Origin: Nitrospirota bacterium
GTDB lineage: Bacteria; Nitrospirota; Thermodesulfovibrionia; Thermodesulfovibrionales; JdFR-85
DNA length: 64,000 bases
NCBI GenBank assembly: GCA_035873375.1
Contig: JAYWMQ010000058.1
Coordinates: 1 to 64,000 of the forward strand
Reading direction: 5' to 3'
Part shown: piece after piece, positions 60,255 to 64,000 of the stretch
Layout of the letters: each line of letters opens with the position of its first letter
Numbering within the stretch: position 1 is the first letter of the stretch
Notes under the pieces: model-generated
What the model was told of the DNA's origin: nothing
What the model saw: only the letters and a program-made list of their open reading frames with translations
Databases searched by the model: none
Made by a program: the position numbers and the translations under genes

Positions 60255-60830
60255 TTATTTATCCCTGTATATTGCACATACTTCCGTCTCAGAGCCTACG
60301 TTGCCTATGCCCAGGGAGTTTATTGCATAATAGACCTCAACACTCCCTTTGCCTCCGGCGCCCTTGCCGATACCTTCATAGCCCGAGGCATATTCTATGG
60401 CCGTGCCTTTGGCATAATCCCTGTAAAGATAATCCACGTCCACGTTGACTGTTGTGTTCCCGAGTAAAAAGCTCAGGTTAGGGTCTTTTGATGCGGTATC
60501 ATTGTCCACAGGCAATTCTCCCACCAGCTCGTCAATGAAATCAGGGATACCGTTTGACGGGTCTGTATCAGAGATATCCACGGTTATCTCCCCATATGGA
60601 GAGGCTATGTCTCTTTCGAAGATTGCGCTTTTAATAACAGGTATGCTGACAGATACCCCGCTGTCGGCAGCGGCAAAATTGATTTCGCTGAGCCTCTGGT
60701 TACCGGAGATCATCACATTGGTAGTGGACGTTGAAAGGGCTATCACCCCCACAGCAGTTGCCACAAGCAGCAGCAGAGTGCCCACAACAAGGGCCACGCC
60801 CTTTTCATTATTTGTTATCCTGTATCTCAT
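60255..60830 (-). CDS. pilX: PilX-like minor pilin (cluster I)
   Basis: A 191-aa protein with leader NEKG|VALVVGTLLLLVATAVGVIAL and no Glu at +5, as in PilX. STSTTNVMISGNQRLSEINFAAADSG is the PilX neck signature. A Gly/Lys-rich segment (GIGKGAGGKG) lies near residue 155. It follows pilW by 53 bp and precedes pilY1 by 15 bp. Confidence 0.88.
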   Translation of the reverse strand: MRYRITNNEKGVALVVGTLLLLVATAVGVIALSTSTTNVMISGNQRLSEINFAAADSGVSVSIPVIKSAIFERDIASPYGEITVDISDTDPSNGIPDFIDELVGELPVDNDTASKDPNLSFLLGNTTVNVDVDYLYRDYAKGTAIEYASGYEGIGKGAGGKGSVEVYYAINSLGIGNVGSETEVCAIYRDK

Positions 60831-60883
60831 CGTTTACCTCCTTTATGGTTCTTTTTCGTTATTAATCCTGTTTCCCTGTTCTA

Positions 60884-61864
60884 TTAATTCTTCAGTGCCA
60901 CTTCCATCGACCATATCCTCCTTCTGCTCCTGTCGGTGTCGGGAGTGATATTGCCTTCGAGGTCAATGCCTGTTGCATAGTACGGCTTTGTGCTCGGTTC
61001 AAGCGTCGGGTCTTCCCTTGCCGTCCTGGCCAGGAGACTTACCCTGACACGGTCTGTATTTCCATCTGCATTCTGGTCTATTTCTTCAAATTGAAGGTCT
61101 TCGATATCTGAGGCTATTGTAACTGTACCACTGGCAGTGATCACCCTCTGCAAACATATATCACCGGCTTTAGCATTATTACAGTTAGTCATCCCGTCGG
61201 CTGTCGTTAACCGGTATGTTACATCCTCTACAAGATAAACAGGTCTGTCCACAGGGAATGCCTTGTCAACAGGCCTGTCAAGGATCAGTCTTTCGGTATC
61301 TGCGCAATTTGCTGAACTGCCTGATTCTATACTTGTTATTTCAGCATAGGTTACCCCGTCTATTGATATGTATTTTTTGTCTGTGTCATTAAATTTTGTT
61401 GTACCCGTGTAACATACATCGAGATAAGGGTTGTCTGCTGCATCTGTTTGCCCAACCTCAACATTGGTCTGGCCTGCCGGCAGTCCTATAGTTGCAATAT
61501 CCCTGAACCCGCCGACAAGGGTTATAATATCACTGCCATTTGGTCCGAGGGCGTCACCAAGTGTTATTGCGCTGGTGTATCCGTTTACCTGGGGCGCTTC
61601 GGCGGCAGGGTATCCGTAGCCGGCATTCCTTATGTCGTTTACGATCATGTCAAATGCTATCTTTGAAGAGCCCTGTGTTTCTGTGACCTGATCCTGGGCA
61701 ATGAAGGAACGCTGCTGGACAACAAAAGCCGTATATATCCCACCCAGCACCAGGGCGGTAATCAGGAGTGCAATCATTAATTCAACGAGGCTGAACCCAT
61801 GCTGCGAATTGCGGATTGCGAATCTGAAATTTTTTGTTCTGTCTTCTGTTTTCAGTTTTTTCAT
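60884..61864 (-). CDS. pilW: PilW-like minor pilin (cluster I)
   Basis: A 326-aa prepilin, HG|FSLVELMIALLITAL with Glu at +5, then FVVQQRSFIAQDQVTE. The 23-residue leader is long and contains RFAIRNSQ encoded by three 7-bp repeats. It overlaps pilV by 4 bp. Part of the tip-priming complex. Confidence 0.92.
   Translation of the reverse strand: MKKLKTEDRTKNFRFAIRNSQHGFSLVELMIALLITALVLGGIYTAFVVQQRSFIAQDQVTETQGSSKIAFDMIVNDIRNAGYGYPAAEAPQVNGYTSAITLGDALGPNGSDIITLVGGFRDIATIGLPAGQTNVEVGQTDAADNPYLDVCYTGTTKFNDTDKKYISIDGVTYAEITSIESGSSANCADTERLILDRPVDKAFPVDRPVYLVEDVTYRLTTADGMTNCNNAKAGDICLQRVITASGTVTIASDIEDLQFEEIDQNADGNTDRVRVSLLARTAREDPTLEPSTKPYYATGIDLEGNITPDTDRSRRRIWSMEVALKN
61804..61824 (-). repeat. 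Heptanucleotide repeat in the pilW leader
   Basis: Three 7-bp units GCGAATT, GCGGATT, GCGAATC (plus-strand notation) encode part of the PilW leader. A change of one unit shifts the frame. The motif is the same family as in pilV. Confidence 0.6.
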
Positions 61865-62415
61865 TCCTGCACCTTTACTCCGGATATTGTGACTGATCGG
61901 TCGGTTGTGCCTTTTTCCTTCCAGATTACAGTGACATCAATAGTCTTCATGTTTGTTGCCGGCTGGTCATCGGTAATTGTCCATGTCCTGATATAAATCA
62001 GGGGACCCCTGCCTGTATCTGCAGCCCCAAAACCCCGCTCGTCTATGATGTTGGCAGTTCCGGCAGCTACAGCAAGGAATGGGGGATTGTTATCTCCATC
62101 AAGGTCCCTGTTTATGTCGGCGGGGATTGGGTGATCCCCTGCTGTTAAGGCAGGGTCAACATTAAGTTCCGTCCATTGCAGTGTCTTGAGCTTTTCAAGC
62201 ATGTCCTGACCAAGCCCTGTTGCAACAGCCATCTCCCTGCTGAAGGTATTGCCCTGAATGGAGACCACCTGCAGCAGGGCAACCCCCAGAAGTCCTATGA
62301 CGAGGATTGTCAGGGCAACGAGCACCTCAACAAGGGTGAAGCCGAGTTCTCCGCCCCGGCGGGTTGCGGGTTGCGAGTTGCGAGTTGCGAGTTGCTTTTT
62401 GTTTTTTAATCTCAT
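61861..62415 (-). CDS. pilV: PilV-like minor pilin (cluster I)
   Basis: A 184-aa prepilin, LG|FTLVEVLVALTILVIGLLG with Glu at +5. Its leader is unusually long (25 aa) and contains ATRNSQPATRR, encoded by five 7-bp tandem repeats. Overlaps pilW and fimT by 4 bp each. Minor pilin of the PilVWXY1 complex; expression may vary by slippage in the repeats. Confidence 0.92.
   Translation of the reverse strand: MRLKNKKQLATRNSQPATRRGGELGFTLVEVLVALTILVIGLLGVALLQVVSIQGNTFSREMAVATGLGQDMLEKLKTLQWTELNVDPALTAGDHPIPADINRDLDGDNNPPFLAVAAGTANIIDERGFGAADTGRGPLIYIRTWTITDDQPATNMKTIDVTVIWKEKGTTDRSVTISGVKVQE
62361..62395 (-). repeat. Five-copy heptanucleotide repeat in the pilV leader
   Basis: Units GGGTTGC, GGGTTGC, GAGTTGC, GAGTTGC, GAGTTGC (plus-strand notation) in direct succession. 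Seven is not a multiple of three, so gain or loss of one unit would frameshift pilV just after its start codon. Confidence 0.85.
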
Positions 62416-63140
62416 CTTATTTCCGTCCAGTTTGTTTCCGAGGTGTTATCTTTATCCCCATCCCATTTCCACATATTCGTAGTGCCTGAGAGATTGCTTA
62501 TCCTGACACAATAACTGAATCCCCTGCCAGTCTGCTGGAAATAAACGGAACCTAACTTATCCGTGGAGCCGTCAGGGTCGAACTCTGCAGTCGGCGGTGT
62601 TCCGGAAAAAGTTATGCCGGAGACAGGGATTGATGTGCCGTTAGGGCCGATTGGGGGTGTTGTCCCTGATGAATAGCCGAAAATAATTTCAGTTCCGCAA
62701 TCACTCAGGTTTACCACCCTTACACAATCCGGTACACCATCGCTGTTTGCATCAGCATCGTTATTGGGCAGCCTGTCACTGTCCGTGTCCTTGCATACAC
62801 CGAATGTGTCCCCGTCATTAGTAGCACTGATGGTGGTAAGATCATTGTCTCCGTCGAAATCAAATCCTATCAAATACCTGCCCTGGGGGTTGACGGTACT
62901 ATCCGGAGTCCCTGCCGGCTGAAAGACGATGAGATACTCCCTGTTCTCCTTTATCGCCATTGCCCGTGCAACCCTCATGTTCTGGATCAGATCCGTTGCG
63001 CAGGAGCGCACGTTATAATTTGATCCGAAACGCCCGATCTCCGGGGCAACCAGGGCAAGGATTACAATACCCATTATTGCTACCACAACAACGAGCTCAA
63101 TTAATGTTACACCTTCAGTTTCTACAAGGTATCTCTTCAT
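62412..63140 (-). CDS. fimT: FimT/GspH-like pseudopilin (cluster I)
   Basis: A 242-aa protein with leader ETEG|VTLIELVVVVAIMGIVILAL and Glu at +5. CATDLIQNMRVARAMAIKENR is the FimT/GspH neck. Mature domain has DSDRLPNNDADANSDG, an Asp-rich possible Ca loop. It is first in cluster I, about 90 nt downstream of the predicted sigma54 start D, with GGGAGG before the ATG. Its stop overlaps pilV. Confidence 0.9.
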   Translation of the reverse strand: MKRYLVETEGVTLIELVVVVAIMGIVILALVAPEIGRFGSNYNVRSCATDLIQNMRVARAMAIKENREYLIVFQPAGTPDSTVNPQGRYLIGFDFDGDNDLTTISATNDGDTFGVCKDTDSDRLPNNDADANSDGVPDCVRVVNLSDCGTEIIFGYSSGTTPPIGPNGTSIPVSGITFSGTPPTAEFDPDGSTDKLGSVYFQQTGRGFSYCVRISNLSGTTNMWKWDGDKDNTSETNWTEIR

Positions 63141-63240
63141 CCTCCCATCTCCCTGTTATGTTTCAACATCAATTGAGCAATTCCTTAACAGTACATTTTT
63201 ATTGTGTTAGATTTTTTCCTTAATTTTTTTTAATATAGCA

Positions 63241-63276
63241 GCAAAAAGAGTGCCCAAAAATTTTTCTTATATTTCA
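63241..63276 (-). promoter_or_regulatory. Sigma54 promoter D (fimT-pilVWX-pilY1, cluster I)
   Basis: Minus-strand GGGCACTCTTTTTGCTG: the last GG of the triplet and GC are 10 bp apart (63253-63254, 63241-63242), with a perfect GGCAC. TGAAATATAAG (63266-63276) is 11 bp upstream. It is the best -24 match of the four. Predicted start near 63229. Confidence 0.82.
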
Positions 63277-63299
63277 AGGACTTCTATCCTAAAACAGAA

Positions 63300-63340
63300 A
63301 GTCACTATGTAATTTGTTTCCTATCTTGGGTGACTGACTA
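63300..63340 (-). promoter_or_regulatory. Possible upstream element D
   Basis: AGTCAC and GTGACT form an inverted pair around TATGTAATTTGTTTCC, located where elements A-C lie. It shares only a weak TATG/TTTG resemblance with them. Confidence 0.25.
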
Positions 63341-63372
63341 CACAACTTGCCTATAACCTCTCGTTTATCCTT

Positions 63373-63522
63373 TTATATCATCGAAAAGACCTCGTTCAAT
63401 GTCGCTTTAAAACCCTTCAGAACCGTGGACTCAACCTCTCCTTCTATTAACTGGTAAGGTGCACCTTCGGGAAGGAGTTTGTAATCCTTGATGTTGTGAG
63501 CTTTTTCCTTTAATGCAACCAT
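63373..63522 (-). pseudogene. Truncated Uma2/DUF820-like fragment
   Basis: A 49-residue ORF starting at ATG 63522 after AAAGGAGACGGGG. It opens with DYKLLPEGAPYQLIEGE, the N-terminal signature of Uma2-family endonuclease-like proteins (usually about 190 aa), then runs into an unrelated tail and stops. It lacks the catalytic region, so it is a remnant or a very small expressed protein. It sits alone in the 559-bp gap between fimT and the antiporter; the rest of that gap holds sigma54 promoter D and AT-rich DNA with two GCAAGCCGGG copies (from about 63609 and 63640). Confidence 0.6.
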
Positions 63523-63699
63523 CCCCGTCTCCTTTAACCTGAATTGCGAAAGGACATAATTATTTTTTAGTTTTACATATTATAACACAAAAAAGCTATC
63601 CGGCAGGCTGGCAAGCCGGGCATATTAATTCGCCAAAATAAGCAAGCCGGGTATATAATGTATTAAGTTCAGCATGACAGTGAGGAGAGAAGGAGGTAA

Positions 63700-64000
63700 A
63701 TGGAATTTCCTGGTAGAGATGTCCTTGTCTGGTTCGGACTCTGCCTTGTAGCCGGATATTATGGAGGGGTGATAGCCAACAGGCTGAGGCTTCCCCGGGT
63801 GAGCGGTTATATATTTGCAGGCATAGTCATGAGCCCGTCTGTTTTTCACATTCTCCCTGAATGGTTTATGAAGAGTTCAGAGCCTGTAGTGAACTTTTCC
63901 CTTGCAATAATAACCTGTCTTATCGGCGGGAGTCTCAAGTGGAATAATATCAAGTATTTGGGTAAAAGCATCCTGACCATTACCTTTGGCGAGGCAGAGC
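63700..64000 (+). CDS. Kef/CPA2-type cation:proton antiporter, N-terminal part
   Basis: Starts at ATG 63700 after GAAGGAGGT and runs off the window end. The first 100 residues show alternating hydrophobic helices with RLRLPRVSGYIFAGIVMSP, the classic first-helix region of CPA2 antiporters. The gene is cut by the window, so the domain content beyond (RCK or TrkA-N) is unknown. Likely exchanges Na+ or K+ for H+. Confidence 0.8.
   Translation, partial: MEFPGRDVLVWFGLCLVAGYYGGVIANRLRLPRVSGYIFAGIVMSPSVFHILPEWFMKSSEPVVNFSLAIITCLIGGSLKWNNIKYLGKSILTITFGEAE

Noticed and set aside
63625-63849. Minus-strand ORF over the antiporter start
   Set aside because: Overlaps the better-supported antiporter gene; no ribosome binding site or recognisable domain.

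Overview
The window is about 64 kb of a Gram-negative chromosome of moderate GC with tightly packed operons, mostly Shine-Dalgarno-led starts and many overlapping ATGA-type junctions. Type IV pilus (T4P) genes, outer-membrane and lipoprotein genes, citramalate-based isoleucine synthesis, a Re-type citrate synthase candidate next to isocitrate and malate dehydrogenases, HypA/HypB, and DUF1858/DUF2155/DUF502 proteins together suggest an anaerobic or facultative member of Nitrospirota (Thermodesulfovibrionia-like) or Desulfobacterota. This taxonomic call is an inference from gene content; no rRNA or tRNA gene was seen.

Layout. 0.2-2.6 kb: AraC-output response regulator, a Cys-rich protein and a FabF-type ketosynthase. 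2.6-6.0 kb (minus): a three-gene set matching bacterial sphingolipid synthesis (NAD-dependent reductase, serine palmitoyltransferase, GNAT acyltransferase). 6-9.2 kb: DUF948/YtxH, hypAB, a DUF1858 gene plus a 42-aa CxxC microprotein behind a class-II CRP/FNR-like promoter, and a DUF502 protein. 9.2-16.9 kb: a sigma54 promoter followed by TPR/beta-barrel, FecR, FN3-lipoprotein, metallo-beta-lactamase-fold and CHASE2-adenylate cyclase genes. 16.9-27.4 kb (minus): HD-GYP, rpiB-like, ilvD, hemY, aroD, EamA, NAPRTase, scpA, cimA. 27.6-37.7 kb (plus): prs, rplY, pth, rsmB, PASTA protein, rpe, pgsA, DUF512, aroE, rsmD, coaD, queE, interrupted by a minus-strand DUF2155 lipoprotein. 37.7-40.1 kb (minus): nrdR, glyA, rpiB. 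40.4-44.4 kb (plus): Re-citrate synthase-like gene, icd, mdh, ndk. 44.4-63.1 kb (minus): two T4P minor-pilin/PilY1 operons, a third stand-alone pilY1 and a lipoprotein gene. 63.4-64 kb: a Uma2-like fragment and the start of a CPA2-type antiporter.

The strongest unannotated signal is regulatory. Four upstream regions (9.35, 50.7, 54.95 and 63.25 kb) each carry a -24/-12 sigma54 promoter (GG-N10-GC). Each is preceded at a nearly fixed distance by a GAAAtAYAAG block. Three of the four also carry a dyad CAYA-N3-TGTG 66-86 bp upstream of the -24 element. They drive both pilin/PilY1 operons, the lone pilY1, and the distant TPR/FecR/FN3 operon, so that operon is probably part of the same surface regulon.

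Other points of interest are a compact sphingolipid pathway, heptanucleotide tandem repeats in the leader peptides of pilV and pilW that could cause phase variation, two genes with leaderless-looking promoters, and many decayed dispersed repeats between genes.
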